Of a stretch of DNA of 44,718 nt, positions 26,001-32,881 are shown piece after piece. The position numbers and the translations under genes were made by a program. The DNA lies in NCBI GenBank assembly GCA_013297825.1, contig JAAFIN010000009.1, positions 1 to 44,718 of the forward strand. Reading direction: 5' to 3'. This DNA comes from Cytophagales bacterium. GTDB lineage: Bacteria; Bacteroidota; Bacteroidia; Cytophagales; Microscillaceae. How positions within the stretch are numbered: the first letter of the stretch is position 1; each line of letters begins with the position of its first letter. Below the pieces are notes generated by a model. The model saw only the letters and a program-made list of their open reading frames with translations. It was not told where the DNA came from and did no database searches.

Positions 26001-26064
26001 TGCATTGCCTACTGAGGCAAATCTTGTGGAATATTTATCAGGATTTAAGGATTTTCAGAATTAA
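23002..26064 (+). CDS. Membrane-spanning sensor regulator (two-component-propeller type, triple-tyrosine domain, LuxR-like HTH)
   Basis: A 1020-residue one-component regulator. Order: export signal (hydrophobic stretch MFFLFLVIQNIINSFVAFAQ at 24-43), a large periplasmic beta-propeller region with Reg_prop-like repeats (NIPNNTIRCLFVDTYKGIWAG), a Y_Y_Y domain at about 706-785 (LEGFDTHWSEWNY, LPTGTYTFKLKA), one transmembrane helix at about 790-812, a coiled coil to about 940, and a C-terminal LuxR/GerE-like HTH (LTPHDLRLCAYLRMNLSSKE onwards). There is no histidine kinase domain. Such proteins sense oligosaccharides in the periplasm; divergent placement makes it the likely regulator of the glucan cluster. 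The start could be ATG 23002 or 23071. Its last codons (SGFKDFQN) coincide with a nonamer repeat. Confidence 0.88.
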   Translation: MTTSILHQSFFLLLKPIFRLKNVMFFLFLVIQNIINSFVAFAQGLISQTEVVSFTRNVYGGGTQNWAIAKDKNNRIYVANNEGLLVYNGTNWQLHTVPNKTIIRSINFGVNGKLYDGKLYVGAQDELGYYAPDNVGRLQFTSLKNLLPQKDQKFADVWQVISIENDVFFRTDAKIFKFSNGIFTIYPTNTAWLSLHKYQGKLLAHDKALGLLIYENNQWLSFMPKDVLPYNFLITDLIQYAKDTSLISTTNGLYLLSKKELKPYILKLNTVNDNINKQHFTSLCALEDENSFLVGTYFNGIYKISKQGEILDNISTKNNIPNNTIRCLFVDTYKGIWAGLDNGIAFFTYQNAIKHINPPAFNNGVGYDAKILKDNLYFALSTGILSVPTQNIDVSKNISDLSIIAQEPKTILNGLTWNLSVVDNQILAGRDDGLFLIDNALNNQQITPISQSTGYWASLNLEKSLSKENISENTSKIIAGNYLGVHFFDKNLEAKNLVFAGKIENFGESSRYIESDAENIWVSHPYRGIYKIKILDKSVKLFSQKDGLPANLDNHVFKIKGQIIFATPKGIYEYDINSNKILKSKKYTEIFGQKPIRYIKEDAKGNLWFVQEKTLGVVDFSTGRPITHYIPELKNKIISGFENIFPHNAQNILIGGETGFYHLNYEKYLKNLKPFEVYVSSVKTSGIVDSVLFGGYAVGHKLEKNIHIPYRLNSLLFSYASSVLAQPYHVEYSHYLEGFDTHWSEWNYNTEKEYTNLPTGTYTFKLKARKSPSYESIISEFTFSISPPWYQSIWAYILYALLGIGFMGGVLKYQSLRHKKRLEKKRLDDLKIFEEEQKQQAYQHQLELAKSESEITHLRNEKLDAEIKHKNTELANTTMNLVQKKEFMLKLKKELQQLQKDINQKNVKAGDDNVELKKILKLLSEEEKVDDEWDNFTLHFNSVHGDFLTILKKKYPELTPHDLRLCAYLRMNLSSKEIMPLLGISLRGVEISRYRLRKKLALPTEANLVEYLSGFKDFQN

Positions 26065-26073
26065 CAGGATTTT
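26038..26073. repeat. Nonamer repeat at a gene 3' end
   Basis: Period-9 units CAGGATTTA, AGGATTTTC, AGAATTAAC, AGGATTTTA. It contains the final codons and stop of the sensor regulator. Relatives are at 26750-26785 and 32758-32793. Confidence 0.75.
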
Positions 26074-26094
26074 AATGCAATTTTTTGAATTTTC

Positions 26095-26193
26095 GAACTT
26101 TAAACTTTGAACTTTCAAACATTTTAATTTTTTTGTATCTTTGCAAATAAATTTCACAAAAATATAATTCCTAATTCTTAATTCTTAATTTTC
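26095..26193. repeat. Two heptamer arrays upstream of the macro-domain gene
   Basis: GAACTTT, AAACTTT, GAACTTT (26095-26115) and AATTCCT, AATTCTT, AATTCTT, AATTTTC (26166-26193), the second ending 4 bases before the ATG. Confidence 0.85.
26136..26143 (+). promoter_or_regulatory. Candidate -7 element for the macro-domain gene
   Basis: TATCTTTG, followed by CA, is an excellent match to TAnnTTTG, 54 bases before the ATG. No TTTG at ideal spacing is seen upstream. Confidence 0.45.
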
Positions 26194-26197
26194 AAAT

Positions 26198-26725
26198 ATG
26201 CCCAAATACACCATTATTTTAGGAGATATTACTACTTTGGAAGTAGATGCTATCGTCAATGCAGCCAATAATTCACTTTTGGGCGGTGGCGGTGTTGATG
26301 GTGCGATTCACCGAAAAGGCGGAAAAAATATTTTGGAGGAATGTATCCAAATTCGTAACCGACAAGGTGGTTGTCCAACAGGCGAAGCAGTCATTACTAC
26401 CGCAGGACTTTTGCCAGCAAAACACGTTATTCATACAGTAGGACCTGTTTGGCGAGGTGGGTTTAGAGATGAAAATACACTTTTGGCGAATGCTTATTTT
26501 AATAGTTTGAGAATTGCCTCTGAATATGATTTAGAAACGGTTGCTTTTCCTAATATCAGCACAGGCGTTTATATGTTTCCCAAAGAAGAAGCCAGCGAAA
26601 TTGCTTGGAAAACCATACAAGAGTTTTTTGAACAACGCCCTGAAAGTAGCGTTCAAGAAGTGATTTTTGTATGTTTTGATGAAGAAAATTATGAGATTTA
26701 TACAGAAATGATGAATGATAAATGA
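26198..26725 (+). CDS. Macro-domain protein (O-acetyl-ADP-ribose deacetylase / MacroD-type)
   Basis: A 175-residue stand-alone macro domain that would hydrolyse O-acetyl-ADP-ribose or remove mono-ADP-ribose from protein or nucleic acid, in the cytoplasm. All ADP-ribose-binding stretches of the MacroD/YmdB group are present: LGDIT (8-12), [19 protein letters not shown] (20-38), [24 protein letters not shown] and the phosphate loop [16 protein letters not shown]. The length is normal for the group. The start codon directly follows the AATTCTT heptamers. The last codons (MMNDK-stop) are read from a period-7 ATGATAA repeat. It is convergent with the AlkB-like gene. The family is firm; the physiological target is unknown. 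Confidence 0.93.
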   Translation: MPKYTIILGDITTLEVDAIVNAANNSLLGGGGVDGAIHRKGGKNILEECIQIRNRQGGCPTGEAVITTAGLLPAKHVIHTVGPVWRGGFRDENTLLANAYFNSLRIASEYDLETVAFPNISTGVYMFPKEEASEIAWKTIQEFFEQRPESSVQEVIFVCFDEENYEIYTEMMNDK

Positions 26726-26785
26726 TAAATGGAACAGCCAAAGTCTGAATCAGGATTTTCAGGATTTAAAGATTATCAAGATTAA
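26709..26785. repeat. Heptamer array plus nonamer repeat at the 3' end of the macro gene
   Basis: ATGAATG, ATAAATG, ATAAATG, then GAACAGCC (26712-26740), followed by nonamers TCAGGATTT, TCAGGATTT, AAAGATTAT, CAAGATTAA (26750-26785). The heptamers overlap the final codons of the macro gene. Confidence 0.8.
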
Positions 26786-26801
26786 ACACAAATTGAACTT
26801 T

Positions 26802-28073
26802 TTAATACATTGGTTTTAAATAATCGCCCAAATTCATACTAAAATGGACTTTTCCATATTCAATGAATTTTTCGGTTTTATTTTCTTCCAAATACGAACT
26901 ACGCAATTCTGCTAAGGTTTCTTCGGTTATTGGTTGAAGTGGAATGATGTTTTCGTTTTCTTTGATGTATGTTTTTTCATCTACAAAAATAGCTTCTGTT
27001 TTAGAACAACGCACCACATAACCCAAACGTGTAGGAATTTTATCTACATTTAATATGGAAGGACGAATTTCGTGTGTGTAAAGTCTATTGGTAGAAAGTG
27101 GAATGATAAAAACAGAATTTGGGTACAATGTAACACTAAATTCTTTTGCCAAATTTTCGTCTTGTACGTTGTTTTTTAGTTTAAAATATAATTTTGTTAA
27201 TCCAGTTATATCTTTATCTATTTTATTTTTATCTACCCAATCAAATTTATCAATTTTGGAAGGTGCTAAATGCACAAAATTTGATTTTTCATAAAAAGTA
27301 CAAAATGCAATAATACCATTTTGAGGCATATCTTTTGTTTTGTCAGAATGTGCTTTTATTTTAGCTTTACTTTCTTTTGGATTTTCGCCTATTTTAGGAT
27401 TTATAAGATTTTTTTTACTATTTTCATAAATTTGTGCCAATACGTGATTTAAAGGAGGTTTTTGTTCAAATACAAAATCCATTGCATCATACAATTCATT
27501 GATGATGTGGTGGTCAGTTGCACGAAAATTGTCAGTTGCACCACTCAAATTGCTTGAACACCTCAACAAATAAAAATGTAATGATTCATTGTTATCTGTA
27601 TTTTGTTTTTTGGTAATGGGCGACAAATAAATACCTTTCCTAAGTGCCTGCGAAGGTCTATTAGATTCTGTAAGGCTTTGAAATTCGTGTTCATTTTTGA
27701 TTTTATCAAAAAAATCTTCCCCCTCAAAAAAATTCCTAAAATAAACTCCAACATTTTCCACCAAAACAGGAACTTTACCCAATGGAACAACATTAAAATT
27801 TTTATTTGGGAAAAATTCATCATTATAAGAAAATTCTTTGATGATATTAACAGAAAAATTTGAAATTAAAGAAATGTCAAGTTTTTCAATATTTCCACAA
27901 ACATAGATTTTTATTTGTGAATAATTTTCATCACTAATTTTCTGAATTTCATCAATATTTTTTACAACAATTCCACAAAAATTTTTTATTAAATATTGAA
28001 ATTCTTTTGAATTTTGTGCTTTTTCTTCCAAAAATAAAAGAATATTTTTATTTTTTAGAATTTTGTTTTCCAT
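26802..28073 (-). CDS. AlkB-like 2-oxoglutarate/Fe(II) oxygenase (putative)
   Basis: A 423-residue protein that I recognise only through its C-terminal half. There, KAHSDKTKDM gives an HxD metal motif (H242, D244), LYTHEIRPS the distal His (H334), and RLGYVVR (R349-x5-R355) matches the RxxxxxR of AlkB, with His-to-Arg spacing close to that of E. coli AlkB. TLYPNSVFIIPLS between them suits the central strand. The N-terminal 230 residues are unassigned, with LLRCSSNLSGATDNFRATDHH perhaps substrate-contacting. AlkB enzymes oxidatively demethylate DNA or RNA bases. There is no signal peptide. It is convergent with the macro-domain gene, so a shared role in nucleic-acid or ADP-ribose damage repair is possible but unproven. 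Confidence 0.6.
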   Translation of the reverse strand: MENKILKNKNILLFLEEKAQNSKEFQYLIKNFCGIVVKNIDEIQKISDENYSQIKIYVCGNIEKLDISLISNFSVNIIKEFSYNDEFFPNKNFNVVPLGKVPVLVENVGVYFRNFFEGEDFFDKIKNEHEFQSLTESNRPSQALRKGIYLSPITKKQNTDNNESLHFYLLRCSSNLSGATDNFRATDHHIINELYDAMDFVFEQKPPLNHVLAQIYENSKKNLINPKIGENPKESKAKIKAHSDKTKDMPQNGIIAFCTFYEKSNFVHLAPSKIDKFDWVDKNKIDKDITGLTKLYFKLKNNVQDENLAKEFSVTLYPNSVFIIPLSTNRLYTHEIRPSILNVDKIPTRLGYVVRCSKTEAIFVDEKTYIKENENIIPLQPITEETLAELRSSYLEENKTEKFIEYGKVHFSMNLGDYLKPMY

Positions 28074-28120
28074 TTTTTTAAAAAATTAGTTGATAGAAAT
28101 GTATTAAATATTTTTTTCTT

Positions 28121-28153
28121 AAACCTATAAGGTTTTTGAAACCTTATAGGTTT
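28121..28153. repeat. 33-base palindrome (CCTATAAGG type)
   Basis: AAACCTATAAGGTTTT and complement, between fabI and the AlkB-like gene; nearly identical to 10363-10395. Confidence 0.88.
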
Positions 28154-28190
28154 GAACATCTATTTAAAATTCACCATTTAACATTCACCA

Positions 28191-29000
28191 TTAAACAAGT
28201 TTATTCATTATTTCATCAGAAATGCCATTGGTAGAAAAACCGCCATCGTGATAAAGATTTTGCATTGTAACCATACGTGTAAGGTCAGAAAATAAACTTA
28301 CCACATAATTTGCACAATCTTCTGCAGTTGCATTGCCAAGCGGAGAAAGTGCCTCTGCATACGCATAAAAACCATCAAAACCTGCAATTCCTGAGCCTGC
28401 AGTAGTTTTGGTAGGAGATTGTGAAACGGTATTAACACGTACTTTTTTCAAACGTCCATATCTTTCACCATAACTGCGTGCAATGGATTCCAACATAGCT
28501 TTTGCTTGTGCCATATCGCCATAAGTTCCAAAAGTACGTTGTGCTGCAATATAAGAAAGTGCAACTACAGAAGCGTGTTCGTTGAGTGCATCTAATTTTT
28601 CAGCAACTTGGAGCATTTTGTGAAATGAAACCGCAGAAATATCAAGACTTTGCATAAGCCAATCATAATTGAGATTGCCATATTCATTTTTTTTGCGAAT
28701 ATTCACACTCATACCAATAGAATGTAAAACAAAATCAATTTTTCCGCCTAATACTTCCATTGATTTGGTATAAAGATTTTCAATATCTTCCAATTTAGTT
28801 GCATCAGCAGGGATAATTTCAGCGTTGCAAAATTCAGCCAATTCTTTGATTTTGCCCATACGCATAGCTACAGGGGCATTAGTAAGCGTAAAAGTTGCTC
28901 CTTCTTCTTTTGCTTTGAGGGCGATTTGCCAAGCAATAGAATTTTCGTCCAACGCACCTGTGATAATACCACGTTTGCCTGCTAAAAGGTTGTATGCCAT
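28191..29000 (-). CDS. fabI: Enoyl-[acyl-carrier-protein] reductase (NADH)
   Basis: Performs the last reduction of each fatty-acid elongation cycle in the cytoplasm. The 269-residue SDR protein has the FabI features: a modified Rossmann start (GKRGIITGALDENSIAWQIA), the SIG motif in VLHSIGMS, and the catalytic Y150, Y160 and K167 (Y-x6-K within TYGDMAQAK). SPTKTTAGSGIAGFDGF is the substrate-binding loop region. The length is normal. A strong promoter match lies at 29047-29077, giving a leader of about 40 bases. The gene stands alone; the downstream gap holds the palindrome at 28121. FabI is the triclosan-sensitive type. Very confident. Confidence 0.96.
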   Translation of the reverse strand: MAYNLLAGKRGIITGALDENSIAWQIALKAKEEGATFTLTNAPVAMRMGKIKELAEFCNAEIIPADATKLEDIENLYTKSMEVLGGKIDFVLHSIGMSVNIRKKNEYGNLNYDWLMQSLDISAVSFHKMLQVAEKLDALNEHASVVALSYIAAQRTFGTYGDMAQAKAMLESIARSYGERYGRLKKVRVNTVSQSPTKTTAGSGIAGFDGFYAYAEALSPLGNATAEDCANYVVSLFSDLTRMVTMQNLYHDGGFSTNGISDEIMNKLV

Positions 29001-29046
29001 AATTTTATATTTTTTATGAAATTTTATAACCAGAAAATTTTTTGTT

Positions 29047-29077
29047 CAAAAATATTTAATTTTTTCCAACATTCAAA
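29047..29077 (-). promoter_or_regulatory. fabI promoter
   Basis: On the minus strand TTTG (29074-29077), 19 bases, then TATTTTTG (29047-29054): this is the full Bacteroidota consensus TTTG-N19-TAnnTTTG. Confidence 0.7.
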
Positions 29078-29129
29078 AAATACAGAACTTAAAAAAATAC
29101 AGAACTTAAATAAAAAAATCAAATTTCAC

Positions 29130-29161
29130 TTGAATTAAACAAATATTAACACATATTTTTG
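29130..29161 (+). promoter_or_regulatory. Promoter for the DUF3108 gene
   Basis: TTG (29130-29132), 21 bases, then TATTTTTG (29154-29161), divergent from the fabI promoter. The leader would be about 120 bases and ends in AACTTTT-type near-heptamers (29262-29282). Confidence 0.55.
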
Positions 29162-29286
29162 CATAAATTTCATAAAATCTGTTACAACAAGCCCCAAAAT
29201 TTCGTATTTAGTTTAGAAATATAAACTTAACAAAAAAAATTAGGCATTTTTTAAACTTTTGAACTTTTAAACCTTAAACTTTTTAT

Positions 29287-30108
29287 ATGTATTCCAAAAT
29301 TTTGTCCTTTGTGGCGTTTGTTGCTTTGAGTGCTATGGTTGCCAAAGATAATTATAGAAGCATCAAAAATGATGTATTTCAAAAAGGCGAACACATAGAA
29401 TATACTGTGCAGTATGGTATTCTGAAAGCAGGTATGGCAGAAGTTGATGTAAGCTACAAACATTTTTTGCTTAATGACCGTGTTTGTTATAAAATAGACG
29501 TAACAGGCAAAACCATAGGTGCTGGCGGTGCTGTGGTGCGTGTAAATGATGTTTGGCGTACTTATATGGATACATCTGCATTCTTAGCACATAGGTCTTA
29601 TCGCAAATTGGAAGAAGGAAGTTACAGACGTGAGGAACTTTCGGACTATAATCCAACCACCAAAACAGGCAAAATGAAATATACAGAATTTAGCGAAGGC
29701 GAACCAAAGGAAAAACAACGCAAAAACGAAAAAACATTCTCAATTCCTGACAATGTGCAAGATATGGTAAGTGGTTATTATTTTTTGCGTACTTTGAATT
29801 TTGATAATATGAAAATGGACGAAATTGTAAAAGTATCTGGAATGTTGGAAGATGTAAGTTATGACCTCAATATTCGCTACAAAGGCAAAGAAGTGGTAAA
29901 AACAAAATTTGGTAAAATGTACGCCCACAAACTTGTGCCTATTATGCCTGCAAACCAAATGTTTAGCGGTGAAAAATCAATTCGTTTTTGGGTATCTGAT
30001 GACAAAAACCGTGTTCCTGTGCGTGTAGAAGCTGATATGTGGATTGGAAAAGTAGTTGTTGAATTGAGTGATTACAAAAATGTAAGACATAAGTTTAACT
30101 TTAAATAA
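29287..30108 (+). CDS. DUF3108 family exported protein
   Basis: A 273-residue protein with an N-terminal signal (MYSKILSFVAFVALSAMVA) and a beta-rich body with FQKGEHIEYTVQYGILKAGMAEVDV, DVWRTYMDTSAFLAHRSYRKLEEG and FWVSDDKNRVPVRVEADMWIG, which are hallmarks of the DUF3108 family. Members are periplasmic or outer-membrane-facing proteins of unknown activity. The start codon follows an AACTTTT near-heptamer leader and an upstream promoter. A compact CCCCC/GGGGG hairpin terminator follows the stop by 11 bases. The family is well supported; the function is unknown. Confidence 0.82.
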   Translation: MYSKILSFVAFVALSAMVAKDNYRSIKNDVFQKGEHIEYTVQYGILKAGMAEVDVSYKHFLLNDRVCYKIDVTGKTIGAGGAVVRVNDVWRTYMDTSAFLAHRSYRKLEEGSYRREELSDYNPTTKTGKMKYTEFSEGEPKEKQRKNEKTFSIPDNVQDMVSGYYFLRTLNFDNMKMDEIVKVSGMLEDVSYDLNIRYKGKEVVKTKFGKMYAHKLVPIMPANQMFSGEKSIRFWVSDDKNRVPVRVEADMWIGKVVVELSDYKNVRHKFNFK

Positions 30109-30118
30109 AAACCCCCTA

Positions 30119-30138
30119 ACCCCCAAAGGGGGAATTTT
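30119..30138 (+). terminator. Terminator of the DUF3108 gene (CCCCCAAAGGGGG hairpin)
   Basis: CCCCC (30120-30124), AAA, GGGGG (30128-30132), AATTTTT. The whole block AACCCCCTAACCCCCAAAGG is a dispersed repeat that also occurs inside the porin gene near 43051-43126. Confidence 0.7.
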
Positions 30139-30265
30139 TAATAATGAATGATAAATGTTGAATAAAATAACATTCATAAATTTAATGAAATAACATTTGT
30201 AAGTTTATTAAATTTTATTTTTCATTTATTCTTATTTATTTTTAGTCAAATAATATAAAAAATTG

Positions 30266-30302
30266 AAAAGCACACTTAATTTTAAATTTAAGTGTGTTTT
30301 TT
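30266..30302. terminator. Second terminator-like hairpin
   Basis: CACACTTAA (30271-30279) pairs with TTAAGTGTG (30288-30296), flanked by an A run and a T run. Confidence 0.6.
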
Positions 30303-30313
30303 ATTTCATTTTT

Positions 30314-30343
30314 TTTGATTTTTTTCAAAAATTATTAAATTTG
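30314..30343 (+). promoter_or_regulatory. Candidate promoter of riboflavin synthase
   Basis: TTTG (30314-30317), 18 bases, then TAAATTTG (30336-30343). The transcript would have a leader of about 185 bases that includes a strong hairpin and two heptamer arrays. Confidence 0.55.
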
Positions 30344-30366
30344 CATAAAAATCAAAGAAAAAAAGT

Positions 30367-30392
30367 AAGGGCAATCTCTTGCAGTTGCCCTT
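30367..30392. repeat. REP-like hairpin (AAGGGCAA / TTGCCCTT)
   Basis: 8-base arms around TCTCTTGCAG, preceded by GTAAG. There is no U tract, so it is not a terminator. The GTA(A/G)GGGCAA...TTGCCC form resembles dispersed REP sequences of other bacteria. Confidence 0.6.
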
Positions 30393-30461
30393 CAAAGTGT
30401 AAGGTTCAAGATTTAAAGTTCAAAAGTTTCAAAAAAAGGCTACTAATCTTATAATCCTGCT

Positions 30462-30531
30462 TTGGCTGTTGCATTTATCATTTATCATTAAAAAAGGCTG
30501 TTTCATTCACCATTTACAATTCACTATTAAA
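30462..30531. repeat. Two GGCTGTT-headed heptamer arrays
   Basis: TTGGCTGTTG followed by CATTTAT, CATTTAT, CATTAAA, then GGCTGTTT followed by CATTCAC, CATTTAC, AATTCAC, TATTAAA; ends 4 bases before the riboflavin synthase ATG. Confidence 0.8.
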
Positions 30532-30535
30532 AAAA

Positions 30536-31144
30536 ATGTTTACAGGCATCATTGAAAGTCTTGCAAAAGTCATTAACATACAAAACGAACAAGGAAACAT
30601 ACATTTTACACTTCAAAATCCACTTGCTTCTACTTTCAAAATAGACCAAAGCATAGCCCATAATGGCGTATGTCTTACAGTGGTGTCTATTGATATCCCT
30701 CAAAATACTTACATTGTAACCGCCATAGCTGAAACGTTGCAAAAAACCAATCTTGGATTATTAAAAATCAATGATTTGGTAAATATAGAACAAAGTATGC
30801 AATGGAATGGACGTATAGATGGGCATATCGTACAAGGACACGTTGACCAAACTGCTATCTGCACATTGGCAGAAGAAGATGAAGGCAGTTGGCGATTTGG
30901 GTTTCAATATGATATTTCTTTACACAAAAATATTACCGTTGAAAAAGGCTCAATTTGTATCAATGGTGTTAGTCTTACGGTGGTAGATTCCCAAAAAGAT
31001 TATTTTTCGGTGGCTATCATACCTTATACTTACCAACACACCACTTTTAACGTTTTAAAAAAAGGTGATGTTGTCAATTTAGAATTTGATATTTTGGGGA
31101 AATATATTCAAAAATATCTTCAAAATATAAACATATCAAATTAA
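30536..31144 (+). CDS. ribE: Riboflavin synthase (alpha chain type)
   Basis: Dismutates two 6,7-dimethyl-8-ribityllumazine molecules to riboflavin, in the cytoplasm as a homotrimer. The 202-residue protein has the two tandem lumazine-binding barrels: the first starting MFTGIIE with NGVCLTVV and the second with DGHIVQGHVD, GSICINGVSLTVV and YTYQHTTF. The length is normal. The other rib genes are not nearby. The start ATG at 30536 is fixed by the invariant MFTGIIE. Upstream there is a candidate promoter and a long repeat-filled leader but no FMN riboswitch. Very confident. Confidence 0.96.
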   Translation: MFTGIIESLAKVINIQNEQGNIHFTLQNPLASTFKIDQSIAHNGVCLTVVSIDIPQNTYIVTAIAETLQKTNLGLLKINDLVNIEQSMQWNGRIDGHIVQGHVDQTAICTLAEEDEGSWRFGFQYDISLHKNITVEKGSICINGVSLTVVDSQKDYFSVAIIPYTYQHTTFNVLKKGDVVNLEFDILGKYIQKYLQNINISN

Positions 31145-31255
31145 AAAAATGTATTCATAAAGAAATTATCCAAATAATATTTTTTATTTTTAGCTTGCAA
31201 CATATAAAAACTTAACATTTTTTTTATAAAAATCCTAATCACTTTATTACTTGAT

Positions 31256-32017
31256 ATGAAAACTTTGAATTGTATGATAATTGATGATGACGAAGTATGC
31301 AGAAGTATTTTATCACATTACATCAAAAAAACTGATAATTTAGCACTTATTCATTCTACAGGTGATGCCATAGAAGGATATAATATCCTCAAAAAAGAAG
31401 GTGAAGACATTGATATTCTTTTCTTAGATATTGAAATGCCTGAAATGACAGGTTTTGATATACTGAAAGCTATGGAAGAAAATCTCAAAAAATATATTAT
31501 CCTCACTACAAGCAGAGAACAATACGCAGTAGAAGCATTTGAGCTTAATGTTGATGATTATTTGCTCAAACCTATCAATTATCCTCGCTTTATCAAAGCC
31601 ATTGAAAAAATCCAAAAAAAAGCTACCGCAGAAGAAGCTATGCTTGCTGATGAAGTGTTTGAACATTCTACATTTTTTGTGCGCTCAAAACAAAGCATCA
31701 TCAAAATAATCCCTGAAGATATTTATTTTGTGGAAGCATTTGCAGAATATATATTGGTTTATACCTACAACCCAGATTATCCGCTCAAAAATCCTGTTGA
31801 ACCTTTGCAAAAATTTGTCGTGCATGGCAATTTGAAATCTTTTGATGAAAAAATGGAAAAATACAAATTCCTTATACGTGTGCATAGGTCTTATTTGGTA
31901 AATCTTAATAAATTGGAGAAAATCCAAGATTCAATGATACATATACGAGGTGAGGAAATTCCAATCGGAAAACATTACAAAGAAAATCTAATGAGCAGGT
32001 TAAATATTCTAAGATAA
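31256..32017 (+). CDS. LytTR-family response regulator
   Basis: A 253-residue two-component response regulator. The receiver domain (1-120) has the acidic pocket D10, D11/D12, phospho-acceptor D58 (ILFLDIEMP), T84/T85 and K105 (YLLKP). The C-terminal LytTR DNA-binding domain starts at about 143 (FVRSKQSIIKIIPEDIYFVE) and includes FLIRVHRSYLVNLNKLEKI. The usual partner is a 7TM or 5TM histidine kinase, which is not in the window, so it is an orphan here. It is followed by a terminator-like hairpin at 32058-32090 and stands alone between ribE and a small membrane protein. The family is very confident; the targets are unknown. Confidence 0.94.
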   Translation: MKTLNCMIIDDDEVCRSILSHYIKKTDNLALIHSTGDAIEGYNILKKEGEDIDILFLDIEMPEMTGFDILKAMEENLKKYIILTTSREQYAVEAFELNVDDYLLKPINYPRFIKAIEKIQKKATAEEAMLADEVFEHSTFFVRSKQSIIKIIPEDIYFVEAFAEYILVYTYNPDYPLKNPVEPLQKFVVHGNLKSFDEKMEKYKFLIRVHRSYLVNLNKLEKIQDSMIHIRGEEIPIGKHYKENLMSRLNILR

Positions 32018-32057
32018 TCAAAAAAATAAAATTTGGTTTTTTCAAAAAAAACATTTT

Positions 32058-32090
32058 AAATTCTTTTTAAAAATAAAAAAAGAATTTTTT
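32058..32090 (+). terminator. Terminator of the LytTR regulator gene
   Basis: AAATTCTTTTT pairs with AAAAAGAATTT around a short A-rich loop, followed by TTT and GTG. Simple A/T composition lowers certainty. Confidence 0.55.
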
Positions 32091-32158
32091 GTGCGAAATT
32101 TGGAAAAACCAATTTAATTTTGGTATTTTAGACAAAAATTTAACTAAATATTACCCCT

Positions 32159-32193
32159 AATTCTTAATTCCTAATTCTTAATTCTTAATTCGT
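32159..32193. repeat. Heptanucleotide array (AATTCTT type)
   Basis: AATTCTT, AATTCCT, AATTCTT, AATTCTT, AATTCGT in register; the ATG of the next gene follows immediately. Confidence 0.9.
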
Positions 32194-32757
32194 ATGGAAG
32201 ATTTCATTGAAACAATGATAGGTTTTTTCTTTTCTGTTTTACCTGTGATTGTTATTTTGATAATAGTTTTTACAAAAAAAGTTGGCACACCAGAAAATCA
32301 AAAACAATTACCAAAAAATACAGAAACTAATGCAGGAAATGAATCAGAATTAGAAAAAATTTTGAGAGAAATCCGTGAGCAAATGAATAATGCGACAAAC
32401 AAACCTTTAAAATCTTCACAGGAAAATCAAAGCTACGAATTAACTACTTACGAAAATAACAACAAAGAAATTCAAAATTATGAAAATAACAGCAGAGAAA
32501 CTCAAAGTTATGAACAAAGCTATGAAACTGTAAGCTATGAAGAAAATTATGAAGATGATTACGAAGAAGAAGAAAAAAATTATGAGAAAGAAAAAGAAAA
32601 ACCAAAATCAAAAATGAAAATTATGCCAATCATACGTCCTCCTGTAACAAGCTCAAAAAAACACATTGAAAGGCGTGCAAAAAATGTAATTTCCACCAAT
32701 AAAGAGGACATCAAAAGAGCATTTATTATCTCTGAACTTTTAAAACCAAAATTTTAA
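32194..32757 (+). CDS. Small single-pass membrane protein, unknown function
   Basis: A 187-residue protein that I do not assign to a named family. It has one N-terminal transmembrane helix (about 8-27, MIGFFFSVLPVIVILIIVF), a long low-complexity linker rich in Glu, Asn, Tyr and Lys with repeated (S/N)YE(N/E) units (about 80-135), and a basic C-terminal end finishing KEDIKRAFIISELLKPKF. A short C-terminal helix of the type (L/I)(R/K)(K/R)AFI-x-SE-I/L is common at the ends of small Bacteroidota membrane proteins. The ATG directly abuts a heptamer array. A -7-like TAATTTTG lies at 32115-32122. It may be co-transcribed with the cyclase 124 bases downstream. Confidence 0.7.
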   Translation: MEDFIETMIGFFFSVLPVIVILIIVFTKKVGTPENQKQLPKNTETNAGNESELEKILREIREQMNNATNKPLKSSQENQSYELTTYENNNKEIQNYENNSRETQSYEQSYETVSYEENYEDDYEEEEKNYEKEKEKPKSKMKIMPIIRPPVTSSKKHIERRAKNVISTNKEDIKRAFIISELLKPKF

Positions 32758-32876
32758 TCAGGATTTCCAGAATTTAAAGATTTTCAGGATTTTATGAAAT
32801 ATTTTAAACTTTAAACCTTGAACTTTTGAACCTTGAACTTTAAACTTTAAACCTTGAACTTTAAACTTTAAACCTT
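32758..32876. repeat. Nonamer repeat followed by a long AACTTTN heptamer array
   Basis: Nonamers TCAGGATTT, CCAGAATTT, AAAGATTTT, CAGGATTTT (32758-32793) begin right at the stop codon of the small membrane protein. Ten units of AAACTTT/AAACCTT/GAACTTT/GAACCTT (32806-32876, one single-base slip at 32827) end 5 bases before the cyclase ATG. Confidence 0.88.
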
Positions 32877-32881
32877 TTATT

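Larger units (their letters stand above)
30109..30535. other. Intergenic region rich in hairpins and repeats
   Basis: It contains two terminator-like hairpins (30119-30138, 30266-30302), a promoter (30314-30343), a REP-like hairpin (30367-30392) and heptamer arrays (about 30400-30430 and 30462-30531). I looked for an FMN riboswitch upstream of riboflavin synthase and saw none of its conserved blocks. Confidence 0.6.

Noticed and set aside
29977-30177. Minus-strand open frame reading through the DUF3108 gene end
   Set aside because: It is a shadow of the DUF3108 gene and of the CCCCC/GGGGG repeat, without independent coding signs.
30344-30535. FMN riboswitch in the riboflavin synthase leader
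   Set aside because: None of the conserved RFN blocks can be found; the leader consists of a REP-like hairpin and heptamer arrays.
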